NCBI RefSeq assembly: GCF_001552155.1
Contig: NZ_BCQQ01000018.1
Location: 1 to 64,000, forward strand
From: Actinomadura formosensis NBRC 14204
Lineage (GTDB): Bacteria > Actinomycetota > Actinomycetes > Streptosporangiales > Streptosporangiaceae
DNA: 64,000 nucleotides
Reading direction: 5' to 3'
Shown here: one piece after another, positions 36,292 through 44,218 of the stretch
Layout: every line of letters starts with the position of its first letter
How positions within the stretch are numbered: the stretch's first letter is position 1
The notes under the pieces: model-generated
Databases searched by the model: none
Seen by the model: the letters and a program-made list of their open reading frames with translations, nothing else
What the model was told of the DNA's origin: nothing
Made by a program: the position numbers and the translations under genes

Positions 36292-36747
36292 ATGAACCAG
36301 TTTCCCGACATCGAACGGACGCTCGGTATCGACCTGGGTGCGCATGCGGAGCGGGCGCGGCGTGTGGCGCAGCAGTCCGCGGAACTCAGTGAACGACTGA
36401 CGGGACTGGTCGGCCACGCGGAATCCGCGGATGGGCGGATCGGGCTGGCGTTCTCCCCTGAGCGGGGACTCACCGACGTGCGTATCGATCCGCGGACCAT
36501 GCGGATGGCCTCAGAGGAACTCGCCGAGACGATCCAGCGGCTTTCCCAGGAGGCCGTCGCGGATCTGGAACGGCGTAAACAGGAGATCGCACGGGAGGTC
36601 TACGGGGAGGACGCGGAGACCGCCACGACCCCCGTCGATCCGGCCCAGATGCATCAGGCACTGCGGGACATGAACGATGTCTTCTCCGGCGTCTCCCGCG
36701 AAGCCACCGCCCTCATGGACCAGATCCGCAAGAACCTGGGCAAATGA
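36292..36747 (+). CDS. YbaB/EbfC-family protein
   Basis: 151 residues. Coiled-coil start (HAERARRVAQQSAELSERLT), a central beta part (GRIGLAFSPERGLTDVRIDP), and the helical DLERRKQEIAREVYG end resemble the long actinobacterial YbaB/EbfC relatives that sit beside WXG100 genes. AGAGGA lies 9 bp before the ATG. It converges on the WXG100-like cluster. True YbaB proteins bind DNA; for these ESX-linked relatives a chaperone-like or structural role is equally possible. Confidence 0.75.
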   Translation: MNQFPDIERTLGIDLGAHAERARRVAQQSAELSERLTGLVGHAESADGRIGLAFSPERGLTDVRIDPRTMRMASEELAETIQRLSQEAVADLERRKQEIAREVYGEDAETATTPVDPAQMHQALRDMNDVFSGVSREATALMDQIRKNLGK

Positions 36748-36756
36748 AGCCGTGCG

Positions 36757-37653
36757 TCAGGCGGCTCGACCCTCGGTGAAAAGGTAGGCGAGGACGGAAT
36801 CGGTGAGCACGGGCGAGCAGTCCGGTGCCAGGCACAGCGCCCACGTGTGGCGGCGGAGCCTGGCGAAACGGCCGACCTCCCTGCCGTCCGGGCGGACGAT
36901 GGAGTACACGTCACTGGTCTCACCGCGGGTCAGGGCCATCTCGCCCAGGAGCGTCCCATCCGGCCGTTCGATCCTGGGACGGCCGGCCTGGAGCGCGAGG
37001 TGCGGGACGACGGTTTCGGCGTGTCCATCCGCATCGAGCATCTGGATCTCGTCGGTGAGCCGCTCCACGATGAACGCGAGTTGCCCGTCGGGGCGGCGGA
37101 CGGACACGTAGTGCCTGCGGTCGGCCCACGCGGGGACCGGTAGCTCCGGGTCACCCGACCGGGTGCGGAGATGCTCTTCCCCGTCTGGACGTACCGCCCC
37201 GGCGTGGTTCACCTCCAGGACGAGGAAGTGATCGGGGGCGTCCAGCAGCCGTCGCGCCGTCTCCTTCACCTCACGGCCGAACCGCCACCGGAGGAAGAGG
37301 TAGCCCGGGACGCCGATCGCCATGAGCGCCACCGGCAAGAAGATCGGAGCGTCCGCCCAGAGACTTCCGGCGTGCGCATTCATCGGCCACGGACCGAGCC
37401 TGGCCTCGACGGTCCGGCCGATGTCCTTCGGGCCGACGTGGGAGACGGTGGTGGTATGCCGCTTCCCGTCTACGTCCGTCCAGGAACCGTGGCATTCGTA
37501 AAATCGCGTCTGGTGTTCACACCGGTCGATCCGCATCGACACCTGCTCACCGAACAGGTGCGTGTAGGTCGTCGCAGTGGGCAGGGAGAGCAGCGTGAGA
37601 CAGGCTGAAGCCAACATCCACCTGACGCGGCGGTGTCCCCGGGCCCCTATCAC
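36757..37653 (-). CDS. Two-helix membrane protein with cytoplasmic beta-rich domain, unknown function
   Basis: 298 residues. Helix 1 near the N-terminus (WMLASACLTLLSLPTATTY), a ~75-residue extracytoplasmic loop with two cysteines (RCEHQTRFYECHGSWTD), helix 2 (APIFLPVALMAIGVPGYLFL), then a ~170-residue cytoplasmic domain with repeated GxxxG/RPDG turns (VRRPDGQLAFIVERL; IVRPDGREVGRFARL) reminiscent of scramblase-like LURP folds. Its ATG overlaps the stop of the WXG100-like membrane gene (ATGA), so it belongs to the same operon. Confidence 0.75.
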   Translation of the reverse strand: MIGARGHRRVRWMLASACLTLLSLPTATTYTHLFGEQVSMRIDRCEHQTRFYECHGSWTDVDGKRHTTTVSHVGPKDIGRTVEARLGPWPMNAHAGSLWADAPIFLPVALMAIGVPGYLFLRWRFGREVKETARRLLDAPDHFLVLEVNHAGAVRPDGEEHLRTRSGDPELPVPAWADRRHYVSVRRPDGQLAFIVERLTDEIQMLDADGHAETVVPHLALQAGRPRIERPDGTLLGEMALTRGETSDVYSIVRPDGREVGRFARLRRHTWALCLAPDCSPVLTDSVLAYLFTEGRAA

Positions 37654-38570
37654 TGGTCGGCGGGCGGATCCTCGAACAAGCCCTTGTCGCGCTTGTTCTT
37701 GTCTCCGGCCGCACCGGCGAAGTGGTCGGTGATGTTACCGCCCGTCCAGGTGCCGCTGCCGCCGGCGACACCGCCCGTCCGCGCTGGGTTGCCGATGGGA
37801 TTCGGGAGCCGGAGACCGGGGTCGTTCTTGCCGAGCGGGCTGCCACCGCCGACCTTCATCAGCGCGGCTGTCGCGGTGCGCTCCAGACGGGAGATCGTCC
37901 CCCAGATCATGTTGTCGCTTGCGTCCCGCAGCCCGTTCATGAAGTCGTCGAGTGCGGCGTCGTTGCCGTGCGCCTTCTGCCAGCCGACGTCCAGCGCCAT
38001 CGCGCCCGTGATGACGGCGGCTCCGCCCGCCGCGATCGAGCCCACGAGTCCCGAAACGCTCTCCAGGAACTCGGTGCATTCGATGGCGAACGCCGACGCC
38101 GATGCGAGGACCGCGGGATAGGTGAACAGGCCCGCCAGCGCCGCGGCGACGTACAGGGCGTACAGCGCGATCAGCACCGCGATCACGACCATGGCAGCGA
38201 CGATGAGGAAGAGCAGCCCAGCCACGATGGACATCGTGGTGCCCACCGCGAACGCGAGCTGCTTGGAACCGGTGAGCTGGGATCTGTACTCGTCGATGCG
38301 CTTGTCGTAGGCGTCCCGGTCACGCCCCTGCCATTCGTCCTTGGACAGGTTCGTGTTGTCGGCCGCCCCTTGGGCGTTCCCGAGCTGGTCGTAGTTGTCG
38401 GCCCACTTCATACCGGCGTCGAGGAGCGCCTGCGGGTCGCACTGGTTCAGATACATGACGATGGACGTCGTCCAGGCCGGCGGGATGAGCGCCGCGGAGA
38501 CCTGGGTCATCGTCAACGCGGTCGCGGCGGCGAAGGCGACCGGGCTTCCAGACGGGGTGGGGCCAGCCAT
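37650..38570 (-). CDS. WXG100-like protein with multiple membrane helices
   Basis: 306 residues. An N-terminal helical part contains the W-x-G turn EWQGRDRDAYDKRIDEY around residue 80, as in WXG100/ESX-type proteins. A strongly hydrophobic central region follows (SIVAGLLFLIVAAMVVIAVL; LIALYALYVAAALAGLF; VGSIAAGGAAVITGAMAL), then a Gly/Asn-rich tail. This is a fusion of a type VII-like substrate module with a membrane anchor. Middle gene of a three-gene leftward operon; no EccC/EccD machinery is in the window. Confidence 0.75.
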   Translation of the reverse strand: MAGPTPSGSPVAFAAATALTMTQVSAALIPPAWTTSIVMYLNQCDPQALLDAGMKWADNYDQLGNAQGAADNTNLSKDEWQGRDRDAYDKRIDEYRSQLTGSKQLAFAVGTTMSIVAGLLFLIVAAMVVIAVLIALYALYVAAALAGLFTYPAVLASASAFAIECTEFLESVSGLVGSIAAGGAAVITGAMALDVGWQKAHGNDAALDDFMNGLRDASDNMIWGTISRLERTATAALMKVGGGSPLGKNDPGLRLPNPIGNPARTGGVAGGSGTWTGGNITDHFAGAAGDKNKRDKGLFEDPPADQ

Positions 38571-38601
38571 GACACTCCTGACTTCTCACGGAACTACTGG
38601 T

Positions 38602-38916
38602 TCAAGGACGGGCGAGAGTGCTCTTGACCTCGGCGGAGTCCCAGTTGGTGGCCGATACGGCGAGCAGGTCCCGGAATTTGTTCAGCACCTTCTTCTTGGT
38701 CTCCAGGTCCTCTTCCGCGACGTCGAGCGCGGCGGTGTAAGCCATGGAGAGGACATAGGAGGTGGCGGTGAAATTCGCCTGTGTGACGCCCCGCGCACCT
38801 TGCAGGTTGTTCCAGGCCAGCTGCAAGTATTGATCAACATTCCTGTGCAGGTTTTTGCCCTGCTGCTTCATCTGTTCCGGCGTGGCTATGCGGTCTCCGC
38901 CGTCCCCGGGACTCAT
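38602..38916 (-). CDS. Small helical ESX/WXG100-like protein
   Basis: 104 residues behind GGAGGTTCCA. Almost entirely helical, with a central AWNNLQGAR turn (W-xx-L-x-G rather than strict W-x-G) and a charged second helix. Length and position, 31 bp before a WXG100-like membrane gene, support a type VII-like family. First gene of the operon. Confidence 0.65.
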   Translation of the reverse strand: MSPGDGGDRIATPEQMKQQGKNLHRNVDQYLQLAWNNLQGARGVTQANFTATSYVLSMAYTAALDVAEEDLETKKKVLNKFRDLLAVSATNWDSAEVKSTLARP

Positions 38917-39112
38917 TGGAACCTCCATCGTCGTGGGGCGGCCGCTACGAACTCGCAGTCTAGCGATGGACGATCTGTGCAGGGCAAAAGCGAGCGAAGA
39001 CGGGGTGTGCCTCCCGGTCCAGGTCGTCCACGGACGGGGAGCCTGCTCCGCGCCGGACGAGCGGTCGGGTCCTCCCCGCGCGATCGGATCCGGTGGCCTG
39101 CGGAGCGGAATG

Positions 39113-39493
39113 TCAGAGCACCTTTCCCCGGACGTAGACCCACTCGCCGTCATGCCGGACGAAGCGGCTGACCTCGTGCAATTCACCGGGTTCCGCTTCC
39201 GCCCGATAGTGGGCGCGAAATTCCACGATGCCCTTGTCGTCGCCGGGCCCGCCGTTCTCCTCGCGGAGGATCTCCAGCCGCGTCCAGCGCGTGCCGTCCT
39301 CGACACCGATCCGCTCCGGACGCGTCGCCGGATGCCACGTCCGCAGCAGATACGCCTCGTCCCCGACGGCGAACGCGCTGAACCGCGACCGCATCAGCTC
39401 CGTGGCCGTTTCGGCCGTCGCCCTGCCCTCATGCAACCGGCCGCAGCAGTCCCGGTACCGGGCGCCGACACCGCACGGACACTTTTTCGTCAT
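39113..39493 (-). CDS. YchJ-like SEC-C motif protein
   Basis: 126 residues. N-terminal SEC-C zinc motif CPCGVGARYRDCCGRLH followed by the YchJ NTF2-like middle domain (ELMRSRFSAFAVGDEAYLLR; WTRLEILREENGG; VEFRAHYR). Family function is unknown. Divergent from the methyltransferase gene with a 41-bp gap. Confidence 0.93.
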   Translation of the reverse strand: MTKKCPCGVGARYRDCCGRLHEGRATAETATELMRSRFSAFAVGDEAYLLRTWHPATRPERIGVEDGTRWTRLEILREENGGPGDDKGIVEFRAHYRAEAEPGELHEVSRFVRHDGEWVYVRGKVL

Positions 39494-39534
39494 ATCCGCA
39501 TCCTGCCTTGCCGGGCGGCATACCCGGGGCAACG

Positions 39535-40341
39535 ATGAACGCCATGTCCGCCAACGAGTCGCCCAAGATCGACACGTCCCGCCCTCATCCGGCCCGCCTG
39601 TGGAACTACTGGATCGGCGGCAAGGACCATTACGCGATCGACCAGCAGGTCGGCGACCAGGTCGCCAAAGTGTTCCCCAGCGTCCGGGACGTCGCCCGGC
39701 ATTCCCGGCTGGCCCTTGGGCGCATGGTGCGGCACCTCGCGGCCGAGGAGGGCGTACGGCAGTTCCTCGACGTCGGCACCGGGCTGCCGACCCGCGACAG
39801 CGTCCATGAGGTCGCCCAGCGCGTCGCGCCCGAATCGCGTGTGGTGTACGTCGACAACGACCCGCTGGTCCTGGCGCACGCGCGGGCGTTGCTGGTGGGA
39901 CGGCCGGAAGGAAGGACCGACCACGTCGAATGCGACGTTCGCGACCCGGACCGGCTCCTGGCGGAGGCGGCCCGCACGCTCGACCTCACCCGGCCCGTCG
40001 GCCTGATCATGTTCGGGATCATGGGCAACGTGGTCGATGACGACGAGGCGTACGCCATCGTCCGCCGGCTCGTCGGCGCGCTGGCCCCCGGGAGCTTCCT
40101 GGCCCTCAACGACGGCACCGGCGTGCTCGACGCAAAGGGGCGTAAAGCGGCCGTCAGGCGTGCGGTGGAGGGGGGCTCCACCCCCTACGCCGTCCGGACG
40201 CCCGAGCAGATCGCCGCGTTCTTCACCGGCCTGGAACTGCTCGAACCCGGTGTCGTGTCCACGTCCCGCTGGCGGCCCGAGGCCGCGCCGTCCGGGCCGC
40301 CCGCGGTGGACGCCGCCTGCGGGCTGGGCCGCAAGCCATGA
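39535..40341 (+). CDS. SAM-dependent methyltransferase (DUF574/PF04672 family)
   Basis: 268 residues. Family N-terminus SRPHPARLWNYWIGGKDHYA, SAM motif I FLDVGTGLPTRDSVHEVAQR, motif II VVYVDNDPLVLAHARAL and MFGIMGNVVDD. A large actinomycete-specific family with unknown substrates. ATG at 39535 after GGGGCAACG; a second ATG three codons on is possible. Confidence 0.92.
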   Translation: MNAMSANESPKIDTSRPHPARLWNYWIGGKDHYAIDQQVGDQVAKVFPSVRDVARHSRLALGRMVRHLAAEEGVRQFLDVGTGLPTRDSVHEVAQRVAPESRVVYVDNDPLVLAHARALLVGRPEGRTDHVECDVRDPDRLLAEAARTLDLTRPVGLIMFGIMGNVVDDDEAYAIVRRLVGALAPGSFLALNDGTGVLDAKGRKAAVRRAVEGGSTPYAVRTPEQIAAFFTGLELLEPGVVSTSRWRPEAAPSGPPAVDAACGLGRKP

Positions 40342-40433
40342 TCTTCGCGGAGATGTCGGATCGGAGCGCCCGCCGATCGTCTAGGGGGTGACAGCGACCG
40401 AACGTCCGCACCGGACGTGGAAAGGAGCACGTC

Positions 40434-40687
40434 ATGGACCTGACGATGAACACGATCGACATCGTGGTGTCCGACATGGACGCCGCCATCGCCTTCTACC
40501 GCCGCCTCGGCCTGGAGTTCGACGTGGACGCCGCCTCCCCCGGCCACGCGGGCTGCGACCTGCCGACGCCGGGTACACCGGGGCCAAGAAGCCGTGGGAC
40601 GCGTTCTGGGGGATGCGGTACGCGACCGTCCTCGACCCGGACGGCAACGGCATCGACCTGTACGCTCCGCTGCCCGCCGCCGGCTGA
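40434..40687 (+). pseudogene. Broken VOC/glyoxalase-fold gene (internal deletion plus frameshift)
   Basis: The first ~43 codons from the ATG at 40434 (AAAGGAG upstream) encode a normal VOC N-terminus (DIVVSDMDAAIAFYRRLGLE; HAGCDLP). The normal C-terminus (AGYTGAKKPWDAFWGMRYAT; VLDPDGNGIDLYAPLPA) continues in another frame from about 40565 to a stop at 40687. Roughly 40 residues of the middle are missing, so the two repeats are no longer joined in frame. This looks like a deletion at about 40558-40570. It precedes the YCII/ECF42 genes by 9 bp and was probably part of that operon. Confidence 0.85.
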
Positions 40688-40696
40688 GGGGGACAT

Positions 40697-41035
40697 GTGA
40701 AGTACGTGCTCATGTTCGTCGAGACCGACGAATACGCGAAGGAACTGGCCGCCATGAGCGACGACGAACGCCAGGCCGCCTACGAGCAGGTCACCGAATG
40801 GTTCGCCCGGCATGCCGCGCAGATCACCCATCACGGGCATCTGCGGCCCGCGCACACGGCCACCACCATGCGCCTGGACGGTGCAGAGCCGCTGCTCACC
40901 GACGGCCCGTTCGTCGAGGGCAAGGAGGTCGTCAGCGGCTACGCCGAACTGGAGGTGTCCGACCTGGACGAGGCCCTGGCCATCGCCCGGTCCTGGCCCG
41001 CCTGCCCCGTCATCGAGATACGCCCCCTCACCTGA
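40697..41035 (+). CDS. YCII-related (DGPF) protein, partner of ECF42 sigma
   Basis: 112 residues from a GTG (GAGGGGGACAT upstream). Contains LLTDGPFVEGKEVVSGYAEL, the DGPF signature. TGATG overlap couples it to the downstream ECF42 sigma gene. Second such pair in this window, on the opposite strand and only distantly similar to the first. Confidence 0.93.
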   Translation: MKYVLMFVETDEYAKELAAMSDDERQAAYEQVTEWFARHAAQITHHGHLRPAHTATTMRLDGAEPLLTDGPFVEGKEVVSGYAELEVSDLDEALAIARSWPACPVIEIRPLT

Positions 41036-42225
41036 TGGACGGGGTCCACGCCGAGCTGACCCGCGTGCTGCGCGAGCACGCGGGCCGGCTCACGGCCTGC
41101 CTGATCCGGACCCTCGGTGACTTCTCCGCCGCCGAGGACGTCATGCAGGACGCCGTGGAGACCGCGCTGCGCCGCTGGCCCACCGACGGCATCCCGGACC
41201 ATCCGGACGCCTGGCTGCTCACCACGGCCCGCCGCCGCGGCATCGACCTGCTGCGCCGCGAGGCCGGTCACCGCGCCAAGCTCGCCCGGCTGCGGTGGCC
41301 GGTGCCCGGCGAGCCCGACGACCGGCTCAAGCTGATCTTCACCTGCTGCCATCCGGCGCTGCCCGTCCCGGCGCAGGTCGCGTTGACGCTGCGCACCGTG
41401 TGCGGGCTGACGACCGGGCAGATCGCCGCCGCGTTCCTCGTCCCGGAGGCGACCGTCGGGCAGCGCATCACCCGCGCCAAACGCAAGATCACCGATGCGG
41501 GGATCCCGTACCGCATCCCGCCGGACGCCGAACTCCCCGAGCGGCTGAACCAGGTCCTGGCCGTCGTGTACCTGCTGTTCAACGAGGGATACCTGACGAG
41601 CGGCGGCGGCCGGCCCCACGCCCGCGACCTGGTGGACGACGCCCGGTGGCTCGCCGAGAGCCTCGCCTGGCTGATGCCGCGCCGGCCCGAGATCCTCGGC
41701 CTGCTCGCGCTCATCCGGCTTCACCAGGCCCGCACCGCCGCCCGCTTCGACGACGGCCGTCTCGTCCTCCTGCGCGACCAGGACCGCGGCCGGTGGGACC
41801 ACGACGCCGTCGGGGAGGCCGTCCGGCTGATCGAACGCGCCGCCGCGATGCGCCGTCCCGGCCCCTACCAGCTCCAGGCCGCCATCGTCGCGTGCCATGC
41901 GGAGGCCCCCACCTGGGACGACACCGACTGGACGCAGATCCTCGTCCTCTACGACATGCTCCTGAGCATGACGCGGACACCGGTCGTGCGCCTGCACCGC
42001 GCCATCGCGCTCCGCTATGTGCGGGGCCCCCAAGCCGCCCTGGACGAACTGGACCCGCTCGCGGAATCCCTGGACGGCCACCACCTGTACCACGCCACCC
42101 GGGCCGAATTCCTGCGCGACCTCGGCCGCCACCGCGAAGCCCGCACGGCCGGCAGCCGTGCTCTCGCGCTCACCGGCAATCCCGCCCAGCGGGTTCTTCT
42201 CACCGACCGCCTCGCCTGGACCTGA
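41035..42225 (+). CDS. ECF42-type sigma factor with TPR-like C-terminal extension
   Basis: 396 residues. Region 2 (DFSAAEDVMQDAVETALRRW; DAWLLTTARRRGIDLLRRE), region 4 (LTTGQIAAAFLVPEATVGQR) and the helical extension beginning VVYLLFNEGYLTSGGGRPHA. No adjacent anti-sigma gene. Cotranscribed with the YCII gene and the broken VOC gene; such clusters often carry VOC or related DGPF proteins as the sigma's regulon. Ends ~140 bp before the kdp leader. Confidence 0.93.
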   Translation: MDGVHAELTRVLREHAGRLTACLIRTLGDFSAAEDVMQDAVETALRRWPTDGIPDHPDAWLLTTARRRGIDLLRREAGHRAKLARLRWPVPGEPDDRLKLIFTCCHPALPVPAQVALTLRTVCGLTTGQIAAAFLVPEATVGQRITRAKRKITDAGIPYRIPPDAELPERLNQVLAVVYLLFNEGYLTSGGGRPHARDLVDDARWLAESLAWLMPRRPEILGLLALIRLHQARTAARFDDGRLVLLRDQDRGRWDHDAVGEAVRLIERAAAMRRPGPYQLQAAIVACHAEAPTWDDTDWTQILVLYDMLLSMTRTPVVRLHRAIALRYVRGPQAALDELDPLAESLDGHHLYHATRAEFLRDLGRHREARTAGSRALALTGNPAQRVLLTDRLAWT

Positions 42226-42249
42226 CTTCCCCAAGAAAGGCACGGGGTC

Positions 42250-42267
42250 GCGTCAGCGCCGCGTCAG
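42250..42267. promoter_or_regulatory. Candidate KdpE box: tandem GCGTCAG with 11-bp period
   Basis: GCGTCAG at 42250 and again at 42261 in the leader of the kdp operon. An 11-bp direct-repeat spacing is the usual footprint of OmpR-family response regulators such as KdpE, which is encoded at the other end of the cluster. Position about 100 bp before the first kdp-linked reading frame. Confidence 0.4.
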
Positions 42268-42368
42268 GATCGGCGGCGACGGTGTCAATATCGCGTAGCG
42301 AACGGCAGCACACCGGAAATCCTCCTTATCGTGAGAATCGTCCGACCGGGTATGTGTCGGGGAATTCG

Positions 42369-42467
42369 ATGAGGGAGCCGATCGTGGCCGACGTGGTCTT
42401 CGTGCTGCTGACGGTGGCGGTGTTCGCCCTGCTCGGCCTGCTGGTGAAGGGCGTGGAGAAGCTGTGA
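42369..42467 (+). CDS. Tiny membrane protein preceding kdpF
   Basis: 32 residues; ends [20 protein letters not shown] followed by VKGVEKL. A single membrane helix with a basic C-terminus. A GTG at 42384 (GAGGGAG upstream) would give a 27-residue form and may be the true start. Its TGA overlaps the GTG of kdpF (GTGA). Similar mini-proteins precede kdpF in other actinomycetes by recollection; possibly a second KdpF-like stabiliser. Confidence 0.7.
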   Translation: MREPIVADVVFVLLTVAVFALLGLLVKGVEKL

Positions 42468-42553
42468 CCGTCGAGAACACCGTCGGGCTGGCGCTCGCGG
42501 TGGTGCTGGTCCTGTTCCTGGTGGCGGCACTGTTGTTCCCGGAGCGTTTCTAA
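42464..42553 (+). CDS. kdpF: KdpF, potassium-transporting ATPase small subunit
   Basis: 29 residues: a single hydrophobic helix ending LLFPERF, the KdpF signature. It stabilises the KdpABC complex in the membrane. GTG start overlaps the previous stop and its TAA directly touches the ATG of kdpA (TAAATG). Confidence 0.93.
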   Translation: MTVENTVGLALAVVLVLFLVAALLFPERF

Positions 42554-44218
42554 ATGAATACAACTCTCGCGGGGGTCCTTTTCATTGGGTCCCTCATAAT
42601 CGCCTTGGCGGTGGTCTACCGGCCGCTGGGCGATTACATGTATCGCGTTTACAGCCGCCGGGAGCACAGCCGGGCGGAACGCGCCGTCTACCGGCTCGTG
42701 GGCGCCGATCCGGACGGGGAGCAGACGTGGGGCGTGTACGCCCGCAGCGTGCTGGCCTTCTCGCTGCTCGGCATCCTGTTCCTGTACGGGCTGCAGCGGC
42801 TGCAGAACCATCTGCTGCTCAGCCTCGGATTCGCCCCGGTCAAGCCGGACCAGGCGTGGAACACCGCGGTCAGCTTCGTCACCAACACCAACTGGCAGTC
42901 GTACTCCGGCGAGACGACGATGGGCCACCTGGTGCAGATGACGGGTCTCGCGGTGCAGAACTTCGTGTCCGCCGCCACGGGCATGTGCGTCGCGGTCGCG
43001 CTGATCCGCGGGTTCGCGCGGAAGCGGACCGGGAACCTCGGCAACTTCTGGGTCGACCTGACGCGCACCTGCCTGCGGATCCTGCTGCCCATCGCGTTCG
43101 CCGGCGCGGTCGTGCTGATCGCCGGCGGGCTGGTGCAGAACTTCGGCGGCGGCCATGTGGCCGACACGCTCGCCGGGGTCCAGCAGAAGATCCCCGGCGG
43201 CCCGGTGGCGAGCCAGGAGGTGATCAAGGAGCTCGGCACCAACGGCGGCGGCTTCTACAACGCCAACTCCGCGCACCCGTTCGAGAACGCCGTGGCATGG
43301 ACGAACTGGCTGGAGATCTTCCTGATCCTGGTGATCCCGTTCTCGCTGTGCCGGACGTTCGGCCGCCTGGTCGGGCAGAACCGGCAGGGCTACGCGATCC
43401 TCGCGGTGATGGGCACGATCGCCGTCGTCAGCGTCGCACTGGTCAACGTCTTCCAGCTCATGCACCACGGGACCGTCCCGACCGCGGCCGGGGCCGCGAC
43501 GGAGGGCGCGGAGACGCGGTTCGGCGTCGCGAACTCGGCGACGTTCGCGGGGGCGACCACGCTGACCTCCACCGGCGCCGTGGACTCCTTCCACGACTCC
43601 TACACCAGCCTCGGCGGCATGATGACGCTGGTCAACATGATGCTCGGCGAGGTCGCGCCCGGCGGGGTCGGCTCCGGCCTGTACGGGATGCTGATCCTGG
43701 CCGTGATCACCGTGTTCGTCGCCGGGCTGATGGTCGGCCGGACCCCCGAGTACCTCGGCAAGAAGATCGGGTCCCGCGAGATCAAGTTCGCGGCGATGTA
43801 CTTCCTCATCACCCCGATCCTGGTGCTGGTGGGCACGGGCGTGGCGATGGCGACCGACAGCGGCCGGGCCGGGATGCTCAACCACGGGCCGCACGGGCTG
43901 TCGGAGGTGCTGTACGCGTTCACCTCGGCGTCCAACAACAACGGCTCGGCGTTCGCCGGGCTGACCGTCAACACCGTCTTCTACGACACGGCGCTCGGCC
44001 TGTGCATGGCCCTCGGCCGTTTCATACCGATGATTTTCGTGCTGGCGCTGGCGGGATCGCTGGCGCGGCAGGGACACGCCCCCGAGTCGGGCGGCACGCT
44101 GCCCACGCACCGTCCCCAGTTCGTCGGGATGGTCGTCGGGGTCACCGTCATCCTCGTCGCCCTCACGTTCCTCCCCGCGCTGGCGCTGGGGCCGTTGGCC
44201 GAAGGAATCCACTCATGA
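42554..44218 (+). CDS. kdpA: KdpA, potassium-binding and translocating subunit
   Basis: 554 residues, polytopic. The K+-selectivity filter motifs of the four SKT-like repeats are recognisable: [51 protein letters not shown], and [14 protein letters not shown]. Ten or so membrane helices. It receives K+ from outside and passes it toward KdpB under ATP drive. Start fixed by the TAAATG junction; its end overlaps kdpB by ATGA. Confidence 0.98.
   Translation: MNTTLAGVLFIGSLIIALAVVYRPLGDYMYRVYSRREHSRAERAVYRLVGADPDGEQTWGVYARSVLAFSLLGILFLYGLQRLQNHLLLSLGFAPVKPDQAWNTAVSFVTNTNWQSYSGETTMGHLVQMTGLAVQNFVSAATGMCVAVALIRGFARKRTGNLGNFWVDLTRTCLRILLPIAFAGAVVLIAGGLVQNFGGGHVADTLAGVQQKIPGGPVASQEVIKELGTNGGGFYNANSAHPFENAVAWTNWLEIFLILVIPFSLCRTFGRLVGQNRQGYAILAVMGTIAVVSVALVNVFQLMHHGTVPTAAGAATEGAETRFGVANSATFAGATTLTSTGAVDSFHDSYTSLGGMMTLVNMMLGEVAPGGVGSGLYGMLILAVITVFVAGLMVGRTPEYLGKKIGSREIKFAAMYFLITPILVLVGTGVAMATDSGRAGMLNHGPHGLSEVLYAFTSASNNNGSAFAGLTVNTVFYDTALGLCMALGRFIPMIFVLALAGSLARQGHAPESGGTLPTHRPQFVGMVVGVTVILVALTFLPALALGPLAEGIHS

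Noticed and set aside
42226..42368. c-di-AMP (ydaO) riboswitch in the kdp leader
   Set aside because: The non-coding leader is only ~140 bp and shows none of the conserved ydaO pairing elements that I can recognise.
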